Below are positions 9,310 through 19,768 of a stretch of 37,280 bases of DNA, piece after piece. The first letter of the stretch is position 1, and every line of letters begins with the position of its first letter. The stretch lies in contig BFEA01000284.1 of the NCBI GenBank assembly GCA_003427395.1, forward strand, positions 1,097,625 to 1,134,904, read 5' to 3'. The notes beneath the pieces were generated by a model. It did not search any database and was not told the origin of the DNA. It saw nothing but the letters and a program-made list of their open reading frames with translations. The stretch is from Chara braunii (taxonomy: Eukaryota; Streptophyta; Charophyceae; Charales; Characeae). The position numbers and the translations under genes are program-made.

Positions 9310-12300
9310 AATGGACCTAGATGTTAGAGCCCTCAACCTCAACGGGCTGGCCCAGGCCTCTCAGGAAAAAAAAGATGCAATTTGAAAGATGTTTAGAGTG
9401 GAAGGATCAACTACCTGGCCAGATGCCATATGTGTGCAAGAAACACACCTGACACACTCACCCGCTCACAGAGCTAAGGAAGAATGGATTTGGCCATATA
9501 TGTCCTTCTCGGCCCCGGCGAGATCTGGGGCATCGACAAGGGTTGCAATATGGATTCCCCCCTCGTCGAACTCACCCCGCTGGACTGTGAATACGACCGC
9601 CAAAATGGGAGATGGGTGTACCTAAGAGCACTGCTGGGGGACGAGGAGCTAGGCATAGTGAGTGTATATGGTCCAAACGACCCTCTGGAGAGAGTAGAAT
9701 TCCTGCAACAAATCCAGCAGGAGCTACCAACAGGCCCGCCCCTCATCATAGCAAGGGACTTTATTGTCACCCCGGACCCCCTCATGGATAGAAGGTCCAC
9801 CACAGCCTCGCAAGGACAATCCCCCCCCCCATGAAAGGTGGGCTCCGGACGTGGACGTGCTCTCTCAATTCACGGCCACACTGAGACTGAAAGATACATA
9901 CAGAATCCTGCACCCTACGAAACGAGCATACACATGCGTCCGGTCCAGAGGTGCAGCAGACAGATCTAACTCTAGGATAGACCTCTTCCTTATCTCTGAA
10001 GATTTGGTAGGGACACTGGCGCTGACAGAAATCATGGCCTTTAGCCCCTGCAAATCTTTTGATCACAGAGGACTTGTTCTAGGCCTCTCATTCCACTCTG
10101 TCATTGAAAAAGGCCCTAGCTTTTACAAGTTCAATATCTCACTCCTTAAGTTGCCAACCTTGAAAAGCCTCATCGATGACTTTTGGAGGTACTGGGAATC
10201 AAAGAGGGTCACGGCAGCCTCAAAGGTGGACTGGTTTAACGAAGGGGTGGCACAGCTAAGGGAGCAGATTAAGAAATTTTCCATAAACCACGCGAGAGAA
10301 AAAAAAACAGTGCTCGACAACCTACTGAAAAAGTTGGAAAATTGGGACGCCAAGCTACAGTCCGAACCCCTAGATGATGCAACTTGCCATAGGCTACAGG
10401 CCGCCAGAGAACACCTTCAGGCATATCTGGTCACCCAAGCAGAGGCATGGCGCGTCCAGGCACGCATACGGAAACAAGACACAGACGACACAATGGCAAA
10501 AATATTCTTCCGGAAAGCCAAAGCCAGAGCGAGGCAAGCAGTGGTGTCCTCCCTTCGCCACCCCTTCGACAGCTCAATCCCCGATGCCACTAACGCATAC
10601 TCTATTGTAGACTATGCGGCACAGTACTACCAAAGGCTTTACGCCTCAGAGTCAGCCCAGTGGGGGGCATAAAGGCTGACAGAAGCGAGGCAATCAATGC
10701 TGGAACGTCTACCAGCAATGCTGTCCACGGCTCAGCGTGATCTGTTGGAAGCTCCGCTAACAACAAATGAGCTGTTGGGAGCACTGAGGGGCATGGAAGA
10801 TGAAAAAAAAACGGGCCTCGACTCCTTCCCGAAGGAGTTCTGCCTTCAAAACTGGGTCACCTTCCAAGATAGCATTGAGGTATATGTGCAAGCTATCCAG
10901 AGGGAAGAACCCTTTGGTAACCTCATCTCCCAGGGGGTGACCACACTGCTGTACAAAAAAGGGGATAAAGCGGACATTAGGAATTACAGGTCAATCACGC
11001 TCCTCCCCTTACCTTACAAAATGGTGTCCAAAGCACTTACTAACCGCCTGCTACCGTACATGAGGCACCTGATCTTCCAAGACCAAACGGGATTTATGCC
11101 CCAACGTAATATTCAGGATAACATCCTCCTTGTGAACTAGACAATTAAATATGCCAGACAACATCGAAAAGAGGCGGCGATCTTGTTTATAGACTTTGAA
11201 AAGGCCTATGACCACGTGGACTGGGATTTCATGGTCGCCTGCCTGCACAAAATGAACTTTGGCGCCACCTTCAGGGCATGGGTGTCTACCATGCACTAGT
11301 CTGCCACAACAAACATCATGGTCAACGGTCACCTCCCCCCCCCGTTTTCTCTACAAAGATCGGTGAGGCAAGGAGACTCGGTGTCCCAACTCCTCTTTGT
11401 GCTAGTGATGGAAGCACTAGCAGCAATGATCAGGGTCAACCCGGACATTGAAAGAATAGACATTCCAGAACTGCCCGCGCATTCCATACCGGTGACATCC
11501 CTGTTCGCTGACGACCTCACAGTCCTAATTAAGGCCACGGAGGCATCCCTTAGAGCATTGACAGACACAATCCATACCTTCGCCATAGCAGCGGACATGA
11601 AGGTCAATTGGGGGACCAAGACGGAAGGCTGGTGGCTTTCCTCACAAAACATCCAACCCCCGCAAGACCCGCCGGTCAACTGGAGAACGCATGACGACGC
11701 AATCAGGATCTTGGGTGTCCGTCTCACAGCCCTGGGACCCCCGTTAGACCATGGACAAGCTCTGGTCCAAACAGCCCTGCAAAGACTGGCCAAATGGGAC
11801 GGAGTGCCCACTTCGCTGATAGGAAGGGCGCTTGTAATAAATAACGCTATCTTGGCCACCATATGGTACAAAAGAGCGTTTTGGCAGATCCCAGCGAAGC
11901 AACTGGCGCACTTGCGAGAAGCATTAGCAGCCTACTTATGGAGGAACGATCATGCCAAAACGAAATGCATCAAGAGAGTGGCATGGAAATACATTACCCA
12001 ACCAAAAACGGTGGGGGGATTGGGTATCCTCGACCCGGGTGACGAGATCAGAGCACTGATGTTTAAAATTATTACTCACCTGCTGCTTGCTAATGACGTC
12101 CCCTGGCAGCATCTGACGACGCGGGGGAGCCATTCTCGTTATTGACCGGCTCCCACTGGCTCACATGGGTCAAAAATGGGGTCTTTACTATTGGGGACTT
12201 GTGGGACAGTCACACGGGATCATGGAAGTCGTTACAGCAGATGCAGCCCACACTCAAAAACATTAAAAAACTTCAGGACAAACTGCACCAACTGCACTCA

Positions 12301-13466
12301 GCAGTCCCACCAAAACGGGTGGTCACGTTGCAGCAGGGACCATCGATAAGGACTAACGATTGGGTGACTCGAGCCGCCCCGGACCAAATCCCGATGGTCA
12401 TCTACAGAGTACTAAACGCCACCAATGACGGCATACGAATGCAGGCCTTCGAACCGGACGTGCCAGGGGCCAGATGGGTTCCCCTAAAGAGGACCCCTGT
12501 CTTGGACAGAACAAGCCAAGAAGATGGACTGACCAGAATCAGAGTGGTAGGATCTGAAGATACGGGATTCTACGCATATGAAATGTCCATCCCCATGGGG
12601 GCCCTACCTTTTGACCCTGACGAATGGGAGTGGAAAGGGCGTGACTCGACCCCGATCTGGCAATACACAGTGAGAGCAGGATTTAGACAGGTGCACACAC
12701 GCGTCCCATCATCACCGGTCGTTCGACAAAGATGGAAAAGAGACTCCCCGGTAGGCGATGTGAACCTACGGCATATCCCATGGACCACTCACGCTCATAT
12801 CATGCCCACCTCCCACAGGGCCTTACACTGGCAAATCATACACAGGTGTCTGCCGACCCCGGACTGGCTGACAGCAAGATCCAACCTGGAACAGAAAAGG
12901 GTTCTCTCCCCTATCTGCTCACAGTGCGGACCCGGCGCTCCCCCCCAGCGTGCAGACCTAGAACACTGTCTCTTAGCTTGTCCATTGGCCATACAGATAT
13001 GTCAATGGTGGGATGCAATGTGGCACACTCTCACTGGAACAGTGTTTCAGTGGGACATAGCCCTCATCTTACTAGGAAAAAAGAACAGAATCCCGTTGGC
13101 CTGGACCACATTCCAGAAAAATCTCTTCAAGCACATGAGACTGGCTGTTCTCATGGTCATATGGAGGATGAGGTGCTCAGCAGAAAGACAAGAGAAGAAA
13201 TTTGGCTACCACCAGGCCAAAGCCGAACTCCTGGAAATCATAAGGGCTAACTTAGTTAAAGCGAACAAAAAACTGAGGGACGACATGAAAGACTGTCTCA
13301 ACAGCGAAAAAAATCAACACGCCATCCTCGAATTTGCCAAACGCTGGTTTGACCCCCATCGCAAGATGGCCGAGGTCCAGGACAACGGAAGGCTTATATG
13401 GAAAAATTGGGTGGCACACGAAGATCAATGGTCCTTCCGCCACCCGAACTGCTTTTTCACACCACT
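9310..13466 (+). pseudogene. LINE ORF2: endonuclease, reverse transcriptase, zinc-binding C-terminus
   Basis: This polyprotein nicks target DNA and copies the LINE RNA onto it. Endonuclease motifs are LNLNGLA (9330s), ICVQETHL (9430s), VSVYGPND (9660s), ARDFIVTPD where GDFN is expected (catalytic Asn replaced), SRIDLFLIS and FDHRGL. The RT shows GLDSFPKEF, RNYRSITLL, FIDFEKAYD (motif A), RQGDSVSQLLF (motif B, usually QGDPLSP) and FADDLTV with intact Asp-Asp (motif C, about 11507). A zf-RVT-like region lies at 12817-13025 (LHWQIIHRCLPTPDWL, C-x2-C, LEHCLLACP). In-frame stops are at 9383, 10670, 11138 and 11297. The frame changes near 9530, 9800 and 12110. The sequence runs open into the assembly gap. 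Confidence 0.88.
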
Positions 13467-14121
13467 NNNNNNNNNNNNNNNNNNNNNNNNNNNNNNNNNN
13501 NNNNNNNNNNNNNNNNNNNNNNNNNNNNNNNNNNNNNNNNNNNNNNNNNNNNNNNNNNNNNNNNNNNNNNNNNNNNNNNNNNNNNNNNNNNNNNNNNNNN
13601 NNNNNNNNNNNNNNNNNNNNNNNNNNNNNNNNNNNNNNNNNNNNNNNNNNNNNNNNNNNNNNNNNNNNNNNNNNNNNNNNNNNNNNNNNNNNNNNNNNNN
13701 NNNNNNNNNNNNNNNNNNNNNNNNNNNNNNNNNNNNNNNNNNNNNNNNNNNNNNNNNNNNNNNNNNNNNNNNNNNNNNNNNNNNNNNNNNNNNNNNNNNN
13801 NNNNNNNNNNNNNNNNNNNNNNNNNNNNNNNNNNNNNNNNNNNNNNNNNNNNNNNNNNNNNNNNNNNNNNNNNNNNNNNNNNNNNNNNNNNNNNNNNNNN
13901 NNNNNNNNNNNNNNNNNNNNNNNNNNNNNNNNNNNNNNNNNNNNNNNNNNNNNNNNNNNNNNNNNNNNNNNNNNNNNNNNNNNNNNNNNNNNNNNNNNNN
14001 NNNNNNNNNNNNNNNNNNNNNNNNNNNNNNNNNNNNNNNNNNNNNNNNNNNNNNNNNNNNNNNNNNNNNNNNNNNNNNNNNNNNNNNNNNNNNNNNNNNN
14101 NNNNNNNNNNNNNNNNNNNNN
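13467..14121. other. Assembly gap (655 N)
   Basis: A run of N that removes the end of LINE ORF2 and part of the 3' region. Open frames that cross it are meaningless. The true gap length is not known from the sequence. Confidence 0.99.
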
Positions 14122-14590
14122 ACAGACTTCACCACCGCTAACCCCCTCATGGTACATCTTCATGGGGTGGAGCGAGGAATCAAAGAAGACATCAAAGCAG
14201 GTGTAAAGCTCAAAGGATTCAGCCCCAGAGAACAATAATTGCTGATTGCTGATTTCTGAATTTGCAATACCTGTCAAAGGGACGCTGGACCCGGGTTCCA
14301 GCAGATGGGGTGGAACGAGGAATCCAAGAAGACTTCGAAGCAGGTGTAAAGCTCAAAGGGTCTAAAAAGCTAGATTAGGTGTCAATGTCAAAAGGGAGCT
14401 ACATGGGAAGGGCTGGGTGAGAAATAATTACAGGCGGCTCCAAAAAGGGTAGGGTGTTACTAGCAGCTCCAAGGGAGAACGGAGCCCCGGAATGGCAACA
14501 GAAACCACCGCAGCCCCAGAGAACAACAATTGCTGAGTTCTGAATTTGCAATATCTGTCAAAGGGACGCTGGACCCGCAGCCCGACAGGC
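14122..14590 (+). repeat. Duplicated LINE 3' region
   Basis: Two blocks are each present twice. A block with GGAGCGAGGAATCAAAGAAG lies at 14163-14217 and recurs at 14306-14361. A block with CCAGAGAACAA, TTTGCAATA and AAGGGACGCTGGACCCG lies at 14219-14293 and recurs at 14511-14577. The last motif also ends the second LINE at 18728-18742, which marks it as LINE 3' UTR. No coding function. Confidence 0.8.
14284..14302 (+). ncRNA. LINE 3' UTR hairpin, copy 1
   Basis: GCTGGA pairs with TCCAGC around a 7-base loop (CCCGGGT). The same stem with loop CCCGATT occurs in the second LINE at 18734-18752. Such a 3' stem-loop could be the site recognised by the LINE RT, which is inference. The repeated copy at 14568 keeps only the left arm. 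Confidence 0.6.
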
Positions 14591-14654
14591 AAGCCCTCAA
14601 TTTTGGCGGTTCTCGTACCACTGCTGAGATAGAGGGATGTTACAAGGGCTTTCC

Positions 14655-14675
14655 AAAATATATATATATATATTA
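14655..14675. repeat. AT microsatellite
   Basis: Short run of TA dinucleotides between the LINE 3' region and a poly(T) insertion. Confidence 0.9.
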
Positions 14676-14696
14676 GATTGTCAGTGACCAGGCCTG

Positions 14697-14746
14697 CCAG
14701 AGCACTCTCTTTTTTTTTTTTTTTTTGGGAAACCCAGAGCACTCTC
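14697..14746 (-). mobile_element. Minimal poly(A) retroinsertion with 13-bp target duplication
   Basis: CCAGAGCACTCTC occurs at 14697-14709 and again at 14734-14746. Between the copies lies only a T17 run followed by GGGAAAC. Read on the minus strand this is a 7-base stub followed by a poly(A) tail inside a target-site duplication, as expected of an extremely 5'-truncated LINE-mediated insertion. A replication slip could also duplicate the 13-mer. Confidence 0.5.
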
Positions 14747-15339
14747 CACCCTCCACGAGGTACATTGTGGTAACTTGAAAGCATACATATCTAGATGCCT
14801 GCGGAAAGATCCGGTTATCTTTGGATTCTCTTTCCTGGGCGTAGATCTGCCTAATCTACGGTCAGAAATAGAGAAGAAGAGCAGGTGGGGCCTCACCCCT
14901 GAAGCTCATGCGGCAGCACCGCCAGCTGTCTCAGTTGTCCTTTTTTTCCGTTTAATCTGTTGGCCAGCTCGCTCGGTCTTTTTGGAATATATAGATATAT
15001 ATAGATATCTATATAGATATATATAGGTAGATATATATAAAATAGCAGAGGCTCATTTTGTTTCCGAGGATCACCAGCCTGATTTCTTTTCAACCATTCT
15101 ATCTCTTAGCTGGGCTGAAATTCACAAAAACAAAAAAAAACTGGTCTCAATCCCAGTGTTCCTTCTCTTTATTTCACTTCTTTGCGTGTGAGTTGTCATG
15201 AAGGCGTTTGTGGTCGTCGACGAATGAGGAAATGGAAAATTTCTGCTATACAAAAATGGAAATGGAGTGGAAACTACAAGTTAAAACCATTCCTCTTGCC
15301 ACACACACGTACACAGNCTTCACCTCGAGATGTTCTCAA
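14747..15339. other. Unassigned spacer with AT-rich palindrome
   Basis: No gene is recognised. At 14985-15040 there is a run of ATATAGAT-type repeats containing an 18-base perfect palindrome centred on GATATC near 15005. One ambiguous base occurs at 15317. The left end of the second LINE lies somewhere before 15340; a frame at 15208-15340 has no match to the first LINE. Confidence 0.5.
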
Positions 15340-18300
15340 CGACCTATGACCATTAGGGAGGAGGAGACCGCGGACTGTCCGAAACCACTGACCAAATATT
15401 TATCGGCTCACCAAAAAGAACAATTAGAGGGACAACTCTCCCACGATGAAATTCAGATAGCATTGAGTCAGATGGAAGAGGAAATGACACCTGGCCTCGA
15501 TGGATTTCCCAAGGAGTTTTGGGCATCCCTTTGGGATCAAATGGCTCCGGATGTGTGGGAGATAGGCGACATGGGGGACTTGGTGGGCCAGGGGGTCCTT
15601 ACTTTACTCCATAAAAAAAGGGATAAAATGGATACCAGGAATTATCGTCCCATAACTTTGTTGACAGCGGTGTACAAATTACTACGAAATGCTCGCAAAG
15701 GCTCTGGCCAACCGTTTGATCCCGGTTCTGGACTACTTGATCTATCCTATGCAAACGGGGTTTATAAAAGGGCGCAGGATCCAGGATAACATTTTACTCG
15801 TCAATGAGGTCTTAAGGCTAACCAAACAAGATAACTGTAACACTACGGTCGTCTTCATCGCTTTTGAAAAAGCCTAAGAACTATTCAGGCTGAACCTTTC
15901 TGGATAAATGCATGGACGAAATGAATTTTGGCCCCGACTTCCGAAGATGAACCACAATTCTTCACCGCAACGCCACCACCCGGATCCAAGTTGATGGGGT
16001 ATTAGCCCCAAAAATTTCTCTCCAAAGATCGGTCCGTCACGGGGACCCTTTTGCCCCCTTCTTATTCATAGTAGTGATGGAAACACTGGCGGCAAACCTT
16101 TGAACTAACAAGGATATCAAGAAACTTTGGGCTGCCGCCAATCCTGAGGAAGCAATCCCCGTCTGCCCTATGTTTGCAGACGACTTGACTCATAGTGGAT
16201 GCCTCCCGAAGAATATGCAGGAGATCAGAAGGCTAATGGATAGGTTTACAGCAGTATCGGACGTGTCGATTAAGTGAGGAATCAAGACGCTAGGTTGGTG
16301 GATTCATCACCAAGGTGTGCACTGTGCACCCCCCAATGGGTGTCAGAGACGGCCCTGATTAGAGTATTGGGCATCATGTTGACAGCTTTAGGCAAGCCAG
16401 TGTCCAACGATGATTCTATTTTGAAACCCGTGCTTGAAAAAATTACCCAGTGGAATGACAAACACAACGCTGATGGGCAGAGCGATGGCTATCAACAACA
16501 TGGTTTTGGCTTCGCTCTGGTACAAGTCGACAATATGGGCCCTGAGCAAGAAAGTCGTTAGAGCTTTAAAGAGGCAAGTGGCCATCCTACTATGGAGAGG
16601 GGATGGTAGCCTCCCTAACATCATTAATAGAGTGGCATGGTCGTCAGTCGTTCACCCTGAGAACAAAGGAGGGTTAGGGATTCTCGACCCTATCATACAG
16701 ATCACAACATTGACAATACAATGGAGCAAGAGGCTCATACTTACTCCCCTCGTTTCGTGGTGTGCCGTGGCTTGGGAACAGATCGCAAGATTCGACCCCC
16801 CAGGCCCCCCGGGAGGTGGATCCCCTGTCCTGGTTAGACGACCGTTTCTGGACTATTCCCGCAAGGTTTCTGATCATGGAATGGCCAGAGCAAACTTGAC
16901 CAAGGATTATTTTTGGCTCAAGGGCCTGCGTGCATGGCACCAACTCCCACTGGCTGACAAAGGGACACCAGACAGCTGGAAGAGGTGGTGCGACAGCCAC
17001 TTTTTGGCAATACGAGAGTCGCTGACCCCGATGGGAGAGTATACTGTAGTTCCATCCCCCCATGGAACTGTTGGGTGAGGAAAGGGGTAACAAGAATCCG
17101 AGACATATGGAATGGTGACTAAAAAACATGGAAAACGACACATCAATTGAGGTCCAGCTTCAAGCACTGTCACCACATTGAGCAAAATCTGGATACGTTA
17201 ATTTTTTTTATTCCCTTGGATTGGGTACGCAATTTGCGAGGGGGTCCGAGATTCCGGAAAGGGGAGTAGGTAGCATCAGCGGGGATAGTGAGAATGTAGG
17301 TAGGGTGATGGAGGTATGAGAGGAAGAAGTGTCGGTAATCCTCTTCCGCCCGGAATCGGATAATCGCCTCGTAAGGCACCCGCCCGATGAGAAGAAAGGG
17401 TGGCAGAATTAGGGTACTGGGGGAACAAGATGAAAGGGTAGCTAACCCCGCTCGCCAAGCTCCCCATTGACCCGTTGGAATGGCAATGGAATTCGTCAAG
17501 CAGAATAAGATCCAAAAAAAGTAAGAATTGTTTGATCTGTCTATGAAAGCTACCTACCGGCTTCTCAAGCCTCGGGTTGACCTTAAACCTCCAGTACGTG
17601 CCCATTAACGCGCCACGACTTTAGAAAACATACGGGCTACAGGAGCGCCCAAATTCAGCCGGCGAGAAACATTTCTACTCCATTTTTTCTCGCGGCCGAT
17701 AGCTGGACCAAGTACTGGTGGTTTAAGAGCGGCGTGCGGGAGCGCTTGATGTCCCATCTGAATGTGAGAAGGGATTGCCTCCACCCCATCTGGTGGTTCA
17801 CCGCCACAAAGGCCAGACCGACAAAGATGGCCTCCTTGCAATGGCAGATAGAGCACCGCTGCCTCCCCACAAAGGATTGGCTGATTTATCATACTTTTTT
17901 GGAACAAAAGGTTTTAGCCACGCCATGGTGTCTGACAGCCTTTCCTGCCCACAAGATCCCCAAGACTATAGAGCATTTTTTTCTGCAATGTCCAGGGGCG
18001 GTCCTTTCCTGGTGCTGGTGGCATCAGATTTGGAGGTTGCTGGGTGCAGACTCTGAGTGGCTGTGGGACTGGAGAACCCTTCTGTGTGAAACATGGTTCT
18101 CCCCTACGAACAACACTTTTGTAGAAAACTTTGTTCAAGATCGGGAGGAGAGCCGTTATTTGGGCACTTTGGAGGAAGCGGTGTATATTATCTATTGAGA
18201 AAGTACGAATAGAGGGTGCGGAAACGACCGAGCTATTTAAACAACACGTTCAGGAGGAACTCACAATACAATTGCAAACAGTGAAATCTAAACTGGATCG

Positions 18301-18556
18301 AATTCATACCAAAAAATACATAACGCAGGCCATCAAGAAATTCTCAAGGGGGGGCAGAATGGCTTCTGTTCGTTGGGAAGGAGGCAGTCTCCTAGAATGC
18401 GGAGAGGACAATATGAGACGAGACTATATCATCTATTTTCAGGACTGGACTAAGGTGGATGCAGCAATACCGCTGCACTCCCCCTTGGACTTCCCTGACC
18501 CCTTTCCCCTCCATGGTCTGTCAATGGTGGATCTCCAGTGGTATGGAGCAGAGTGA
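15340..18556 (+). pseudogene. LINE ORF2 remnant: reverse transcriptase and zf-RVT-like tail
   Basis: RT blocks in order are GLDGFPKEFW (about 15500), LLHKKRDK with RNYRPITLL (15610-15660), QTGFIKGRRIQDNILLVN (15750-15810), FIAFEKA (motif A, Asp replaced by Ala, then a stop at 15875), RHGDPFAPFLF (motif B), and FADDLT (motif C, about 16177). Then come GRAMAINNMVLASLWYK and GGLGILDP (16460-16690), and LQWQIEHRCLPTKDWL with EHFFLQCP (17835-18000), the zf-RVT-like part. The frame changes at least near 15680, through 15880-16430, and near 18130, and stops are frequent. The stretch 17100-17650 aligns poorly. The loss of the motif A Asp and the stops show that it is inactive. Confidence 0.85.
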
Positions 18557-18733
18557 GGGGGAGAGAGTTATAGCAAAGACACGGGAGCTAGTTGGTCTCA
18601 CAGTTTGGACGCCCAGCAGCAGGGCTGAAGAGGCCCCTTTTCCTTCCTATTTGAGCCTGCTCGTTCCGTCCCGTGGCAGGTTGGAAGACAGTCAGAACAT
18701 CTCAGCGTGATTGAAATGGTTGTTGTGTAAGGG

Positions 18734-18752
18734 ACGCTGGACCCGATTTCCA
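18734..18752 (+). ncRNA. LINE 3' UTR hairpin, copy 2
   Basis: Same 6-bp stem (GCTGGA with TCCAGC) as at 14284-14302 but with loop CCCGATT. It sits about 105 bases before the poly(A) tail. Confidence 0.6.
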
Positions 18753-18791
18753 GCAGGTGTTGCTCCCCACCAATAGATGGAGCCTCCCCGG

Positions 18792-18833
18792 GGGAGATAG
18801 AGGCGTCTGCTCGTACCTGCGCCCCTATCTCCC
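18792..18833 (+). ncRNA. Second 3' UTR stem-loop of LINE 2
   Basis: GGGAGATAG at 18792-18800 pairs perfectly with CTATCTCCC at 18825-18833, with a 24-base loop. It lies between the first hairpin and the poly(A) tail. Its role, if any, is unknown. Confidence 0.5.
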
Positions 18834-18889
18834 ATACGGGCTGTTGTTTGGGGGGGAAAAAAAAAAAAAAAAAAAAAAAAAATCTACCG

Positions 18890-19100
18890 GATCCCAAAAT
18901 TTCAGATTTTTCTGTGGATTATTCAGGGCGCGAAAAATCGCCAAAGTCGGTGCTTGAAAAGTGGGTGACTAGACCTGCTGGTTGCCTGTCGGTCGGCTCC
19001 CCCCGCCATATGCGGCCCTGACTCCCCGAAATGCTCATTTTTGGCCGGCGGGGGGACTGGTGGTTTAAATCACCAGTACCCCCGCCGGCTGAAAGGGGGG
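18890..19100 (+). repeat. Dispersed repeat B fragment and long hairpin
   Basis: TTTCAGATTTTT and GGGCGCGAAAAATCGCCAAAG match repeat family B at 3579-3630. At 19044-19089 GCCGGCGGGGG and ACTGGTG pair with CACCAGT and CCCCCGCCGGC around GTTTAAAT, a hairpin of about 18 bp. The same CCAGT and ACTGGT pair ends repeat family A at 3375-3412. Confidence 0.7.
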
Positions 19101-19101
19101 T

Positions 19102-19768
19102 GGGTTAAGGGTGGGCGGGGAAGCGAGAGGATTGTTTGAAGTGTCCGGGTATTATTATCTTGGAGCTGAGTTCCATGTCTAGGGGTTCAGCTGTATTTTA
19201 CTTCGTAGAACGGGAATATGGTAGCCCTCCAAGCGCGTAATCGTACCTCGAGGAGTAAGTATGTGTCCAGCTTTGTTTTGGGAGAAAGCCTGGGGGTCAA
19301 GTTTGCAATGTCACGATGTTCTTGGAGCTGAGGCCCGTGTCTAGGTGTTCAGCCCTAGACACAGGTGTGTAGTTCATGTCCAGCTTTATTTTGGAAGAAA
19401 GCCTGGGGGTCAAGTTTGCAGTGTCACGATGTTCTTGGAGCTGAGGCCCGTGTCTAGGTGTTCAGCCCTAGACACAGGTGTGTAGTTCATCAAGAACTAC
19501 ACACCTGTGTCTAGGGCTGAACACCTAGACACGGGCCTCAGCTCCAAGAACATCGTGACACTGCAAACTTGACCCCCAGGCTTTCTCCCAAAACAAAGCT
19601 GGACACATACTTACTCCTCCAGGTACGATTACGCGCTTGGAGGGCTACCATATTCCCGTGCTACTGAGTAAAATACAGCTGAACCCCTAGACATGGGACT
19701 CAGCGCCAAGATAATAATACCGTGACACTTCAAACAATCCTCTGGCTTCCCCGCCCACCCTTTACCTC
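19102..19768. repeat. Large near-perfect palindrome (inverted repeat, 5-base loop)
   Basis: The sequence folds back at 19489-19493 (ATCAA). The right arm (19494 to about 19768) is the reverse complement of the left arm, with few mismatches. The left arm is about 114 bp longer because it carries an internal tandem duplication (units starting at 19264 and 19378). The outer parts of both arms are copies of repeat family A. A transcript would form a long double-stranded RNA. No ORF is conserved. Confidence 0.9.

Larger units (their letters stand above)
4794..14590 (+). mobile_element. L1-like LINE retrotransposon, nearly full length, decayed
   Basis: The element has ORF1 with a zinc knuckle, ORF2 with APE-type endonuclease, reverse transcriptase and a zf-RVT-like C-terminus, then a duplicated 3' region containing a hairpin. 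The zf-RVT-type tail is typical of plant L1 elements. ORF1 appears to lack its N-terminal part, so the element is probably 5'-truncated. The end of ORF2 is lost in the gap at 13467-14121. The right boundary is uncertain because no poly(A) tail is seen. Confidence 0.8.
15340..18882 (+). mobile_element. Second L1-like LINE, 5'-truncated, with poly(A) tail
   Basis: The element begins inside ORF2 just before the RT and runs through RT and zinc-binding tail to a 3' UTR that ends in G7 then A26 (18850-18882). Protein similarity to the first LINE is clear but moderate, so it is a different subfamily of the same clade. No ORF1 or endonuclease is present. Confidence 0.85.

Noticed and set aside
13252-14277. 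Long open frames on both strands across 13252-14277
   Set aside because: They are open only because they cross 655 N; no real residues support them.
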